This document shows positions 1-8,773 of a stretch of DNA of 64,000 nt, piece by piece. Source of the DNA: Carideicomes alvinocaridis (lineage in GTDB: Bacteria; Pseudomonadota; Alphaproteobacteria; Rhodobacterales; Rhodobacteraceae); the NCBI GenBank assembly GCA_005473895.2, contig SRJI02000001.1, positions 62,001 to 126,000 on the forward strand, read 5' to 3'. The position numbers and the translations under genes are program-made. The notes below the pieces were generated by a model. The model was given only the letters and a program-made list of their open reading frames with translations, was not told the DNA's origin and did not search any database. Positions within the stretch are counted from its first letter, which is position 1. Every line of letters begins with the position of its first letter.

Positions 1-1
1 C

Positions 2-1051
2 TCGGGCAGCCATTTCACGCCGCTCTTCTTCCTGTTCTCCGCGTCGCTCTTCGCGGCGATGTACAACAGCCAGATGACGGGGATCCTGATCCTGCGGCTG
101 GCGATCTACGGGCTGGCCTTTCTCTTCATCGCCTTCCTCGACGTGGTCCGCTTCCTCCCGCCGCTAAGCTCTCCGATCTGGCTGGAATTCTTCACGATCC
201 TCTTCGTGCTCTACTTCATCGCCGACACCTCGGCGAAGTTCTATCGCAGCTACGAGGAGCGGCTCGCGCAGATGAAGCGGCTGGAGGAAGAGAACGAGCG
301 CACCAAGGCCGCGCTCGAGGTGAAGTCGCAGTTCCTCTCCACCGTCAGCCACGAGCTGCGCACGCCGCTGACCTCGATCGTCGGCTCGCTCGAGCTGGTC
401 AATCACGGTGTCCTCGGCGAGGTGCCCGACAAGCTCAAGCCGACCATCGGCATGGCGGCCAAGAACGCGCAGCGGCTCTCCACCCTGATCAACGACCTGC
501 TCGACCTGCAGAAGATCGAAGCCGGCGAGATGAAGTTCGACTTCCAGCCGATCGAGGTGAACGACCTGGTGACCGAGGCCGTGGAGTCCACCGCCGGTTA
601 TGCCGGCAAGCTGGGCATCGAGGTGACGACCGTCCCCTGCGCCGAGGATTGCCGGGTCATGGGCGACCGCAGCCGCCTGATCCAGGTGATGAACAACCTC
701 CTGTCGAACGCGCTGAAATTCTCGGACGAAGGCGGCACGGTGAAGGTGCAGGTCGAAGCGCTCGGCGAGCGTGTCCGCATCGCGGTCCACGACGAAGGCG
801 TGGGCATCCCGCAAGGCGCAAGCGAGCGGGTCTTCGGCAAGTTCAGCCAGGTGGATTCCTCCGACGTGCGCAAGGTCGGCGGCACCGGCCTAGGCCTCAA
901 CATCACCAAGCAGATCGTCGAGCGGCACAACGCGACCATCGACTATGTCAGCGAGCTGGGCGTCGGATCGAGCTTCTATATCGAGTTCGACCGCCTGACC
1001 GACTGCGAAGAGGCGGATACCGACCTCGAACCCGTGGCAGAGGTGGCCTGA
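2..1051 (+). CDS. Membrane sensor histidine kinase (5' end outside window)
   Basis: Autophosphorylating sensor kinase of a two-component system; the signal is unknown. The frame is open to the left edge and the residues before the first in-window ATG (59) are hydrophobic, so the gene starts upstream. Numbering from that ATG, two hydrophobic segments (about 7-30 and 41-56) lead into a charged, coiled-coil-like linker (63-88). An H-box with the phospho-accepting His at about 98 (SHELRTPL) follows, then an N-box (NNLLSNALKFS), a G1 box (DEGVGIP) and a G2 box (GGTGLGL), giving HisKA plus HATPase_c. No receiver domain or partner response regulator is visible. What follows is a permease remnant, so the partner may lie upstream. 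Confidence 0.93.
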   Translation, partial: SGSHFTPLFFLFSASLFAAMYNSQMTGILILRLAIYGLAFLFIAFLDVVRFLPPLSSPIWLEFFTILFVLYFIADTSAKFYRSYEERLAQMKRLEEENERTKAALEVKSQFLSTVSHELRTPLTSIVGSLELVNHGVLGEVPDKLKPTIGMAAKNAQRLSTLINDLLDLQKIEAGEMKFDFQPIEVNDLVTEAVESTAGYAGKLGIEVTTVPCAEDCRVMGDRSRLIQVMNNLLSNALKFSDEGGTVKVQVEALGERVRIAVHDEGVGIPQGASERVFGKFSQVDSSDVRKVGGTGLGLNITKQIVERHNATIDYVSELGVGSSFYIEFDRLTDCEEADTDLEPVAEVA

Positions 1052-1178
1052 GCCGGCAGTCCGGCGCAATGGTCGTCATGGCCGGCCGAGTTGCGCCGGG
1101 TTCGCGACCCCACATCTCTCCCAGCCCTCACGCCATTAGAAGATACAGGGGGCCCACTCGCTGGGCGCCTCGCGCTGA

Positions 1179-1450
1179 ACGATCTTCTCGCGGGTGATCC
1201 TGCCCGCCTGCCTGCCGGGCATCTTCATCGGCATCCGCATGTCGATCTCCATCGGGGTGACCATGCTGGTCGCGGCAGAGCTGACGGCCACTTCGGACGG
1301 GATCGCCTGGAGGTCGCTGACGGCGGGGGCTTCCTGACTACCGACATCGTGCTGGTCGGCGTGGTGATCATGGCCGTCACGGGCTTTGCGCTCGACCGGC
1401 TGATCCGCACGCTCGAACTCCGGATCCTGCACTGGTCCGGGCAGGACTGA
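1179..1450 (+). pseudogene. 3' remnant of TauC/SsuC-type ABC transporter permease, frameshifted
   Basis: Only the C-terminal part of a nitrate/sulfonate/taurine-type ABC permease is left. From 1179 one frame reads IFSRVILPACLPGIF, then GVTMLVAAELTATSDGIAW, which resembles the end of the permease core. At about 1311 the homology moves to another frame, continuing GGFLTTDIVLVGVVIMAVTG and ending at the stop at 1448-1450. Restoring one base after the TGG at 1308-1310 rejoins the frames (expected W-M-V-A-D). No start codon or N-terminal half is present. Similarity to the family is from memory of its conserved C-terminus. A sequencing error could explain the frameshift but not the missing 5' part. 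Confidence 0.7.
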
Positions 1451-1525
1451 GCAGCCACCCGGCCCTCCGATGGGGCGTGTCCCCTTGGCCAAAGGCGGAA
1501 ACACGCATCGCACCGGCGCGAGCGG

Positions 1526-2875
1526 TCAACCGGCCTTGGACGCCGCAATCGTGCCCGTGTCGAACCGCGCCCGGACAAAGGCCTCGTTCTCGAGAAGGTC
1601 CGACAGGAAGCGCGCATTGTTGGTGACACCGGTCAGGACCATTCCGCCCAAAGCCTCCAGCAACCTCTTGCGGGCCGCCTCGCGATCGGCGCCGGAGGCG
1701 ACGACCTTCAGGATCATCGGATCGTAGTGCACCGTCACCTCGTTCCCGGCCACGTAGCCGCTGTGGTAGGTGACGCCCTCGACCTGCGGAAGCTCCAGCG
1801 CATCGATCCGGCCCGGCGAGGGAAGAAAGCGCTTCTCCGGGTTCTCGGCATAGACGCGGGCCTCGATCGACGCGCCGGTCGCGGAGATGTCCTGCTGGGA
1901 TGGCAGCGGATCGCTGTCCGGGTCCAGGGCCAGGCGTAACTGGGCGGCAACGAGGTCGAGCCCCGTGATCGCCTCGGTCACCGGATGCTCCACCTGGATG
2001 CGCGTGTTCATCTCGAGAAAGAAGAATTCCCCGCTGGCCGGCTCGAAGAGGTATTCCACCGTCCCCGCCCCGCGGTAGCCCAGCGATGTGGCAAGGTTGC
2101 GCGACGCTTCGGTCATGCGCGCGCGCAGCTCGTCCGGCAGGTCGGGCGCCGGGGCCTCCTCGATCACCTTCTGGTGCCTGCGCTGGAGCGAGCAATCGCG
2201 TTCGAAGCAATGCAGCGCCCCCCGCGGGCCGAGGCCGAAGACCTGCACCTCCACGTGACGCGCCCCGGTGAGGCAGCGTTCGAGATAGACGCTGCCGTCG
2301 CCAAAGACGCGCTTCGCGAAATCGCGGGTGCGGGTGACGGTGGACAGCAGCTTTTCCGCCGTCTCGACCCGCTGCATGCCCTGACCCCCGCCGCCCGCGG
2401 TGGCCTTGACCAGCAGGGGGTAGCCGATCTGCCGCCCCTGCTCCGCGATCTCGCCCTCGTCCGTGCCCAGCCGGCCGCTGCCCGGCAACACCGGCACGCC
2501 TGCGGCGATGGCGGCGTCGCGGGCATTCTGCTTGTCGCCCATCAGCTCGATATGATCGGCGGAGGGGCCCACGAAGGTCAGGCCCGCCTCCTCGCAGCGG
2601 CGCGCGAAGGCCGCGTTCTCCGACAGGAAGCCGTAGCCCGGGTGGACCAGCGTGCATCCCGTCTCCTTCGCTGCCGCGATCAGCCGCTCCGCGTCGAGAT
2701 AGCTCTCGCGCGCGGCCGCCGGGCCGAGGCAGACCGATTGATCCGCAAGCGCCACATGCGGCAGCTCCCAGTCCGCTTCTGAGAAGACGGAGACGGTGCG
2801 GAGGCCCAGCTTGCGGGCGGCGTGGATGATCCGGCAGGCGATCTCGCCCCGGTTCGCGATCAGGAGTCGGGTCAT
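1526..2875 (-). CDS. accC: Biotin carboxylase subunit of an acyl-CoA carboxylase
   Basis: ATP-dependent carboxylation of the biotin carried by a separate BCCP, the first half-reaction of an acyl-CoA carboxylase. It has 449 aa, the length of stand-alone AccC, with no fused biotinyl domain. The N-terminus reads LLIANRGEIACRI, and the ATP-grasp carries GGGGQGM, where the usual R/K of the glycine loop is Q. The catalytic stretch EMNTRIQVEHPVTE and the later EARVYAEN are intact. The ATG at 2875 is chosen because the family N-terminus begins there; a 13-aa extension to 2914 is possible. It is last in the minus-strand operon after the GntR gene (42-bp gap). The acyl-CoA substrate is set by the carboxyltransferase and is unknown. 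Confidence 0.93.
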   Translation of the reverse strand: MTRLLIANRGEIACRIIHAARKLGLRTVSVFSEADWELPHVALADQSVCLGPAAARESYLDAERLIAAAKETGCTLVHPGYGFLSENAAFARRCEEAGLTFVGPSADHIELMGDKQNARDAAIAAGVPVLPGSGRLGTDEGEIAEQGRQIGYPLLVKATAGGGGQGMQRVETAEKLLSTVTRTRDFAKRVFGDGSVYLERCLTGARHVEVQVFGLGPRGALHCFERDCSLQRRHQKVIEEAPAPDLPDELRARMTEASRNLATSLGYRGAGTVEYLFEPASGEFFFLEMNTRIQVEHPVTEAITGLDLVAAQLRLALDPDSDPLPSQQDISATGASIEARVYAENPEKRFLPSPGRIDALELPQVEGVTYHSGYVAGNEVTVHYDPMILKVVASGADREAARKRLLEALGGMVLTGVTNNARFLSDLLENEAFVRARFDTGTIAASKAG

Positions 2876-2917
2876 GTTCTGTCCAATGCGACGACCGGGC
2901 GCCTTGCCCGGCATGTT

Positions 2918-3640
2918 TCAGGAGCCGCGGGCCGCATCCTCTTCGAGCTCGGCCACGGCGGCATTCTTCGAGTCGTTGATCAGCTGGAGGATCAGCCGGC
3001 TGGCCTGCGCCGTATCCCGGTCGCTGACCGCCTGCGCCACCCGCTGCCAGATGGCAGCGGATTCGCGCCGGCGTTCAGGGCGGCGAAGACCCAGCAGGCT
3101 GTAGCGGATGGTCTGGCGGGCGAGCGATTGCATCATGTCCGCGAGCCGCCTGTTGCTGGAGGAGTTGGAGAGCATCGTGCTGAGCGAGTAGCTGCGATTG
3201 ACGTAGTCGTTCAGCGCGTCGGGATCTTCCGCGACCTCGACGATGGCGCGCGCCTGCTCCACGAAGCCCTGGCGCAGTTTCTCGTCCTGCGAACTGCACA
3301 GGTGCTCCGCCGCCAGCTGGCTGAGCGCCGCCCGGATCTCGAAGATGTCCTGCACCTCCTGGATGGACAGGCTGGTGACCCGCGCGCCGCGGTTGGGCAC
3401 GATCCGCACCACGCCTTCCTTCTCGAGGATGCGCAGCGCCTCGCGGATCGGGCCGCGGCTGACCTGGAACAGGTTGGCGAGATCCTGCTCCTTGACCGGG
3501 TCGCCGGGGCCGTAATCGCCCCGCATGATCGCGTGGCTTACCTGCTCCGCGATCTGCTCGGGCAGGGTCTGGAGACGGCGATAGCGCAGCTCCGTCTCGC
3601 CCTCGGTTCCCGTATTGGTCAGCGGCAGGTCAACAACCAT
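2918..3640 (-). CDS. GntR family (FCD subfamily) transcriptional regulator
   Basis: A 240-aa regulator with an N-terminal winged helix-turn-helix (about residues 20-90, containing VSRGPIREALRILEKEGVV) and an all-helical FCD ligand-binding domain. The ATG at 3640 is preferred over the one at 3664 because GGGGAGA sits about 7 bp before it. It lies inside the carboxylase operon between the biotin carrier (18-bp open reading gap to the upstream alternative start) and accC, so it probably senses an intermediate of that pathway. The palindrome at 5501-5518, between the two carboxyltransferase genes, has the FadR/FCD-like form TTGT-CA-ACAA and is the likely operator, which would give autoregulation. 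Ligand unknown. Confidence 0.9.
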   Translation of the reverse strand: MVVDLPLTNTGTEGETELRYRRLQTLPEQIAEQVSHAIMRGDYGPGDPVKEQDLANLFQVSRGPIREALRILEKEGVVRIVPNRGARVTSLSIQEVQDIFEIRAALSQLAAEHLCSSQDEKLRQGFVEQARAIVEVAEDPDALNDYVNRSYSLSTMLSNSSSNRRLADMMQSLARQTIRYSLLGLRRPERRRESAAIWQRVAQAVSDRDTAQASRLILQLINDSKNAAVAELEEDAARGS

Positions 3641-3682
3641 TCCAAATCTCCCCGACAGGCTCATCCTGTCCGCAAGCCCGGC

Positions 3683-3910
3683 CTACCCGCCCCGCGAGAG
3701 TTTTGCCAGCGGCTGCCCCTCCCGAATTGTATCCCCCTCGGAGACCAGAACTTCGGACAGGGTGCCATCCTCGGGGGCGAGAACCGGGATTTCCATCTTC
3801 ATGGATTCCAGAATCATGATGATGCCCTCCTCTTCAAGGCTGTCCCCCGGCGAGGCCTCGATCTTCCAGACGGTGCCGGCAATCTCGGATTCCACGGTAA
3901 TGTCGCTCAT
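3683..3910 (-). CDS. Small biotin carboxyl carrier protein (biotinyl domain)
   Basis: A 75-aa stand-alone biotinyl/lipoyl-like domain that carries carboxybiotin between AccC (1526-2875) and the carboxyltransferase. The biotinylation motif ESMKMEIP is present, with the acceptor lysine at residue 38. An N-terminal half-domain (AGTVWKI) and a C-terminal half (GDTIREGQPLAKL) complete the fold. It is much shorter than AccB of fatty-acid synthesis (about 150 aa), which suits a catabolic acyl-CoA carboxylase. It lies 15 bp after the carboxyltransferase gene with a clear AAGGAG ribosome binding site. No other biotinyl domain is visible in the window, so it may serve both carboxyltransferases. Confidence 0.92.
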   Translation of the reverse strand: MSDITVESEIAGTVWKIEASPGDSLEEEGIIMILESMKMEIPVLAPEDGTLSEVLVSEGDTIREGQPLAKLSRGG

Positions 3911-3925
3911 GTCGCTCCTTCCTCT

Positions 3926-5461
3926 TCAGAAATAGGTGGGCCAGTTGGCCATTTCGCGGCGGCCGATCCCGTTGCTCAGGCGCCGCCGATGGGTCGCCAG
4001 CGCGGCGACGAGAAAATCGCGGGTGTCGCGCGGGTCGATGACGCTCTGGACCCCGAAGACCGAGGCCATGTCGTAGGCGGAGGTGTCCTTGCGCAGCGCG
4101 TCCGCCGCGGCATCGAAGGCCTCCGGATCCTCGTCGCGCTTGAGCCCGTGCACCACGCTCGCCCCGACGCCCGGGTCCATGAAGCTGACCTCGGCACTGG
4201 TCCATGCGGCGATCTCGTCGCTGTTGCGGCCTCCCCCCATGTTGAGGAAGGCCTGGCCGTAGCTCTTGCGCAGGATGACCGAGACCTTGGGCACCGACAC
4301 GAGCTGCAGCGCGTGCATCATGTTCATGATATGCGCCGGCGCGGCCTTGCGCTCGCCCGACACGCCGACGAGGAAGCCGGGCGTGTCCACCAGCAGGATG
4401 ACCGGGATGTTGAAGGAATCGCACATCACGAGGAAATCGCTGGCCTTGCGGCAGGCATCCGGGTCCATCGCGCCGCCGCGGATCATCGGGTTGGTGGCGA
4501 CGAAACCCACGCTCTGCCCCTCCATCCGGGCCAGCGCGGTGACCACGGCCTTGCCGAAACGCTCCTTGAGCGGAAAGACCGAGCCCTCGTCGGCCACGGC
4601 GCGGATGATCTTGCGGATGTCGTAGACCCGCGTCCGCTCGGGCGGCACGAGGGCGAGGATGTCATCGCCGTTCGGCGCCCGCCATTCCCCGGCGGACTGG
4701 ACCGGCGGCGCCTCTCCGGCATGGGACGGCAGGTAGGACAGGAAGCGGCGCACAAGCTCCAACGCCTCCTCGTCGCTGTCGGCCACCGCATCCGCGAGGC
4801 CGGTGACCTCGCTGTGCAGCCGCCAGCCGCCCAGCTCTTCGGGGTCCACCGTCTCGCCGATCGCGAGCGATGTCACCCGGGCGCTGGAGACGGCCAAGGT
4901 CGCCCCCTTCCGCATGACCAGGAAATCCGACAGGCAGGAATACCAGGTGGAGGAGCCGAAACAGGGGCCGAGGACCGCGCTGGCCCAGGGCGTTTCGCGC
5001 CGGCGGCAATATTGCTGCGGGTCGGCGCCGCCCTGCGACATGGATTCGGCGCCCATCGTGTCTGGAATGCGCGCCCCCGAGGATTCGCCCAGAAAGACGA
5101 CCGGCATGCCGGACCGGGTCGCCGTGGTCTTGATATAGGCGATCTTCTTGGCATTGGTGGCCGAGGAGGAGGCGCCCTTGACCGTCAGGTCGTTGGAGAC
5201 CACCGCGATGTCGCGCCCCTCCACCCGGCCGAACCCGCTGACCTTGCCGTCGGCGGGGGTTGTGTCGCGGTCGGCGCGGATCGCGGATTGCGCCAGCAAC
5301 CCCACCTCGCGAAAGCTGTCACGGTCCAGCAGCGCATCGAGCCGGGAGCGCGCATTCAGCAACCCCTGCTCCGTCCGGCGGGCCAGCTTTTCCTCGCCGC
5401 CCATCGCCTTAGCCTGCGCCTCGCGCCGCGCGAGTTCCTCAAGCTGCTCTTCGTACGACAT
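3926..5461 (-). CDS. Acyl-CoA carboxylase carboxyltransferase subunit (PccB-like), copy 1
   Basis: Transfers carboxyl from carboxybiotin to an acyl-CoA. At 511 aa it is the usual length for a PccB/MccB-type subunit with fused N- and C-terminal crotonase-like domains. Visible are NARSRLDALLDRDSF near the N-terminus, a C-terminal LVDTPGFLVGVSGE loop, and RKSYGQAFLNMGGG. The ATG at 5461 is chosen because GGAGGAGG lies about 6 bp upstream; the frame runs to 5518 but without a ribosome binding site. It is the first gene of the operon with the biotin carrier, GntR and accC. It is a paralogue of 5593-7143 but clearly divergent in the acyl-CoA-binding half. The substrate cannot be assigned. Confidence 0.9.
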   Translation of the reverse strand: MSYEEQLEELARREAQAKAMGGEEKLARRTEQGLLNARSRLDALLDRDSFREVGLLAQSAIRADRDTTPADGKVSGFGRVEGRDIAVVSNDLTVKGASSSATNAKKIAYIKTTATRSGMPVVFLGESSGARIPDTMGAESMSQGGADPQQYCRRRETPWASAVLGPCFGSSTWYSCLSDFLVMRKGATLAVSSARVTSLAIGETVDPEELGGWRLHSEVTGLADAVADSDEEALELVRRFLSYLPSHAGEAPPVQSAGEWRAPNGDDILALVPPERTRVYDIRKIIRAVADEGSVFPLKERFGKAVVTALARMEGQSVGFVATNPMIRGGAMDPDACRKASDFLVMCDSFNIPVILLVDTPGFLVGVSGERKAAPAHIMNMMHALQLVSVPKVSVILRKSYGQAFLNMGGGRNSDEIAAWTSAEVSFMDPGVGASVVHGLKRDEDPEAFDAAADALRKDTSAYDMASVFGVQSVIDPRDTRDFLVAALATHRRRLSNGIGRREMANWPTYF

Positions 5462-5500
5462 GCGTCCTCCTCCGTTGAACCAAGCCTCCGTCCAATTTGT

Positions 5501-5518
5501 ATGATTGTCAACAATCAT
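5501..5518. promoter_or_regulatory. Palindromic operator, probably for the GntR regulator at 2918-3640
   Basis: Inverted repeat ATGATTGT-CA-ACAATCAT with 8-bp perfect arms. Its core TTGTCAACAA resembles operators of FadR/FCD-type GntR proteins. It sits in the 131-bp gap between the two divergent carboxyltransferase genes and abuts a promoter-like TTGACA on the plus strand, so one dimer could control both operons. The assignment to this GntR is inferred from position. Confidence 0.55.
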
Positions 5519-5519
5519 C

Positions 5520-5548
5520 TTGACAGCAAGACTTCCCCCATGTCTTAT
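5520..5548 (+). promoter_or_regulatory. Predicted sigma70-type promoter of the plus-strand carboxylase/TRAP operon
   Basis: TTGACA (5520-5525), a 17-bp spacer and TCTTAT (5543-5548), upstream of the ATG at 5593. The -35 box starts directly beside the palindrome at 5501-5518, so binding there would occlude polymerase. Confidence 0.45.
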
Positions 5549-5592
5549 CGATGCCAGGGAGAGACCGCGGCAGCGGAACGCAGGGAGGTGCG

Positions 5593-7143
5593 ATGTCCTG
5601 GCAACCGGAAGTCGACGAGATCGAGCGCCGCAAGACGCTTGCCCGCCGGATGGGCGGACCGGAGGCGCTGGAAAAGATGCGCGCGGCCGGCAAGCTCAAC
5701 GCCCGGGAACGGATCGATGCACTGCTCGACGACGGCAGCTTTCGTGAAATCGGCAGCTTGACCGGCGCGGCCGAGTACGACGAATCCGGCGCGCTGGTGG
5801 ACGTCCTGCCGTCGAACGCCATCATCGGCACCGGTCGGATCGACGGCCGCAAGGTCCTGGTCTCCGCCGACGATTTCACCATCCGCGGCGGGTCGTCCGA
5901 GAGTACGATCAGCGACAAGTGGATCTATGCCGAGCGCATGGCGCTGGAGCTGGGATTGCCGCTCATCCGCCTGGTGGACACCGCGGGCGGCAGCGTCCGC
6001 CTTCTGGAAAAGCAGCAATCGACCAAGCTTCCGGGCTATGCGAGCTGGGAACAGCTTCGGATGCTGGGCGAGATTCCCGTCGTGGGCATCGCGCTTGGCG
6101 CCTGTGCCGGGCTTGGCGCGATCAAGGTGGCGGGCTCTCACCTGTCGCTGATGGTCAAGGGCCGCTCGCAGGTCTTCGCGGCCGGCCCCTTCGTGGTCAA
6201 GGAGGGCCTCGGCGTCGAGGTCGACAAGGAAGAGCTGGGCGGCGCCTCGGTTCACGCGCGCGGCAGCGGGCTGGTGGACAACGAGGCCAAGGACGAGGCC
6301 GACGCCTTCGACCAGGCGCGCCGCTTTCTCTCCTACCTGCCGCCGAACGTGGACAACTTGCCCCCGGTGATCGACAGCGACGACCCGGCGGACCGACGGG
6401 ACGAATGGCTGCTGGAAGCGGTGCCGCGTGAAAAGCGCCGCGCCTACCAGGTGCGCAAGATCATCGGCGCCGTCTTCGACCGTGACAGCTTTTTCGAGGT
6501 CGGCCGCTATTCCGGACGGTCGAGCGTCACCGGGCTTGCGCGGCTCAACGGCCGGCCCGTGGGCGTGCTGGCCAACGATCCCACTTTCGCCGGCGGCGCG
6601 ATGACCGAGAAATCCTCGCAGAAGATCGAGAGCTTCGTCGATTTCTGCGACACGTTTCACCTGCCCATCGTCTCGCTCTTCGACCAGCCCGGGATCATGA
6701 TCGGGCCCGACGCCGAGAAGAAGGGCACGATCCGCGCCGCCATGCGCGCGCTCGGCGCCATCGACCAGAGCCGCGTGCCTTGGTGCACCGTGGTCATCCG
6801 CCGCGCCTTCGGCGTCGCGGGGGCGGCCCATGGCCGGCTTGGCGGTATCAACCTGCGCTACGCCTGGCCCTCGGCAAGCTGGGGCTCCATCCCGCTGGAA
6901 GGTGGCATCGCCGCCGCCTACCGCCGCCAGATCGAGGCCGCCGACGACCCCGATGCCCTGCGCGAAGAGCTGCATGAGCATTACGGGAAATACACCTCGC
7001 CCTTCCGCACCGCCGAGCGCTTCGGGATCAACGACATCATCGACCCGCGCGAGACCCGGCCGCTGCTCTGCGACTGGATGGACATGGCGTGGGACCAGCT
7101 GCCCCGCCTTCTGGGCCGCGCCGGCCGCACGATGAGAAAGTAA
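5593..7143 (+). CDS. Acyl-CoA carboxylase carboxyltransferase subunit (PccB-like), copy 2
   Basis: A 516-aa second carboxyltransferase, divergent in direction and sequence from the copy at 3926-5461. The two share the N-terminal layout (NARERIDALLDDGSF) and central elements such as EELGG and the VRKIIGAV-type segment. The C-terminal acyl-CoA loop is different (LFDQPGIMIGPDAEKKG), and the protein lacks the usual GYG-containing stretch, having RRAFGVAGAAHGRLGG instead. The start at 5593 has AGGGAGG 4 bp upstream. It is followed by an acyl-CoA ligase, a TRAP system and a hydratase in one operon, with no second biotin carboxylase or carrier, so it probably borrows those of the minus-strand operon. 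It likely has a different acyl-CoA specificity; substrate unknown. Confidence 0.88.
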   Translation: MSWQPEVDEIERRKTLARRMGGPEALEKMRAAGKLNARERIDALLDDGSFREIGSLTGAAEYDESGALVDVLPSNAIIGTGRIDGRKVLVSADDFTIRGGSSESTISDKWIYAERMALELGLPLIRLVDTAGGSVRLLEKQQSTKLPGYASWEQLRMLGEIPVVGIALGACAGLGAIKVAGSHLSLMVKGRSQVFAAGPFVVKEGLGVEVDKEELGGASVHARGSGLVDNEAKDEADAFDQARRFLSYLPPNVDNLPPVIDSDDPADRRDEWLLEAVPREKRRAYQVRKIIGAVFDRDSFFEVGRYSGRSSVTGLARLNGRPVGVLANDPTFAGGAMTEKSSQKIESFVDFCDTFHLPIVSLFDQPGIMIGPDAEKKGTIRAAMRALGAIDQSRVPWCTVVIRRAFGVAGAAHGRLGGINLRYAWPSASWGSIPLEGGIAAAYRRQIEAADDPDALREELHEHYGKYTSPFRTAERFGINDIIDPRETRPLLCDWMDMAWDQLPRLLGRAGRTMRK

Positions 7144-7158
7144 GGACCCGACCGCCAG

Positions 7159-8745
7159 ATGAAGATGATTGCAGGCAACGAACTGACCTGGGCCGCCAAC
7201 CAGTACCGTGACCGTGTCGCGCTGGTCTTCGGTGACGACACCCACCGCTACTGGGAGATCGAGCAGAGCTCGAACAGGCTGGCCCATGCGCTTGCCGCGC
7301 TCGGCGTGGCACCGGAAGAGCGGGTCGCGGTCCTTCTCAACAACTGCATCCAGAGCGTGGAGACGGTGTTTGGCGTGACCAAGGCCGGGATGACCTACGT
7401 GGCGCTCAATGCCCGGCATACCAGCGCCGAACATGCCGACATCCTGACCGATTCCGGCGCCTCCGTCCTGATCGCCGGGCCGGAGCATCGCGACATCGCG
7501 CTCGAGGCGGCCCGCCGCGCACCCTCCGTGCGCCACGTGCTCGGGCTCGACTGGGACGGCTATCCCGAAGGGTCGCTGTCCTATGCCGACCAGCTAGCCG
7601 CGGCAGCGGACCATCCGCCCGAGATCGAGGTCGACGACAGCGCGCTGGCCCGGATCGTCTACACCTCGGGCACCACCGGCCGGCCCAAGGGGATCGCCTA
7701 CAGCCACGCCCGGTTCCGCGCGCGTCTCGACAACTTCTTCGCCGCGCTGGAATACCGGCTCGGGGTCGAGGACAGCATGATCCACGTGGGCCCGCTCACC
7801 CATGCCGCGGGCAATTACCTGATCCCCTACTACCTGCGCGGCGCCCGGAACATCATTCTTCCGAAATTTGAACCGGAGCCGCTGCAGAAGACCATCGAGA
7901 AGGAGCGGGTGACCCATCTGCTGCTCGTGCCGACGATGATCATCCGCGTGCTCGACGATATCGAGAAGAACGGCATGCGCTACGACCTGTCGTCGATCAA
8001 CCGGATCAACTACGGCACCGCCTCCACCCCGCCCCACGTGGTGAAGAAGGCGATCGAGACCTTCGGCCCGGTCATGCGCCAGCACCTCGGCATGTCGGAA
8101 TGCCCGCAGCCGCTGACCGTCCTCTATCCCCATGACCACGTCACCGAGGGCGACGAGGCGCTGACCCGCCGGCTCGCTTCCTGCGGACGGCCGACGATGA
8201 ACGTCCGGATCTCCATCCGCGGCGAAGGCGACAAGCCGCTCCCCTCCGGCGAGGTGGGCGAGATCGCCATCGCGGCCGAGGGCGTGGCCGATGTCGCCTA
8301 CTGGAACATGCCCGAGATGCGGGCGCAGACGGTCCGCGACGGCTGGTTCTACTCCGGCGACCTGGGGTGGATGGACGAAGAGGGCTACCTCTTTCTCGTC
8401 GGCCGCAACAAGGACATGATCATCAGCGGCGGCTTCAACGTCTATGCCCGCGAGGTCGAGGACGCGCTGCTGCAGGATCCGGCCGTGGAAGACGCCGCCG
8501 TGATCGGCATGCCCGACCCCGACTGGGGCGAGGTGGTCGTCGCCGCGGTGGTCCCCGGCGATGGCTCAGGGGCCGACGCCGACGCGGTGATCGCGCGGTG
8601 CAAGGACCTGATCGCCAGCTACAAGAAGCCCAAGCGCGTCCATTTCATCGACGCCCTGCCGCGCAACATGGCCGGCAAGGTGAACAAGGCCGAACTCAAG
8701 GAGCAAATCCTCGCCCTCGAGGAGGGGGGCGACGGGATGCAATGA
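7159..8745 (+). CDS. Acyl-CoA synthetase (AMP-binding family)
   Basis: ATP-dependent formation of an acyl-adenylate and then the CoA thioester, activating an imported carboxylic acid. It has 528 aa. The P-loop-like motif YTSGTTGRPKG (about residues 165-175) and the core YSGDLGWMDEEGYLFLVGR are present. The C-terminal hinge and lysine region LPRNMAGKVNKAEL supplies the catalytic lysine. It lies 15 bp after the carboxyltransferase and just upstream of the TRAP genes, suggesting that the acid entering through TRAP is activated here before carboxylation. Resembles medium-chain/coumarate-type ligases; substrate not assignable. Confidence 0.92.
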   Translation: MKMIAGNELTWAANQYRDRVALVFGDDTHRYWEIEQSSNRLAHALAALGVAPEERVAVLLNNCIQSVETVFGVTKAGMTYVALNARHTSAEHADILTDSGASVLIAGPEHRDIALEAARRAPSVRHVLGLDWDGYPEGSLSYADQLAAAADHPPEIEVDDSALARIVYTSGTTGRPKGIAYSHARFRARLDNFFAALEYRLGVEDSMIHVGPLTHAAGNYLIPYYLRGARNIILPKFEPEPLQKTIEKERVTHLLLVPTMIIRVLDDIEKNGMRYDLSSINRINYGTASTPPHVVKKAIETFGPVMRQHLGMSECPQPLTVLYPHDHVTEGDEALTRRLASCGRPTMNVRISIRGEGDKPLPSGEVGEIAIAAEGVADVAYWNMPEMRAQTVRDGWFYSGDLGWMDEEGYLFLVGRNKDMIISGGFNVYAREVEDALLQDPAVEDAAVIGMPDPDWGEVVVAAVVPGDGSGADADAVIARCKDLIASYKKPKRVHFIDALPRNMAGKVNKAELKEQILALEEGGDGMQ

Positions 8746-8773
8746 CGAACTCAATCTGGGAGGAGAGATCGAA

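Noticed and set aside
2822-5761. 979-codon open frame on the plus strand
   Set aside because: It runs antisense to the GntR, biotin carrier and carboxyltransferase genes, which have clear motifs and ribosome binding sites. Long shadow frames are expected at this GC content.
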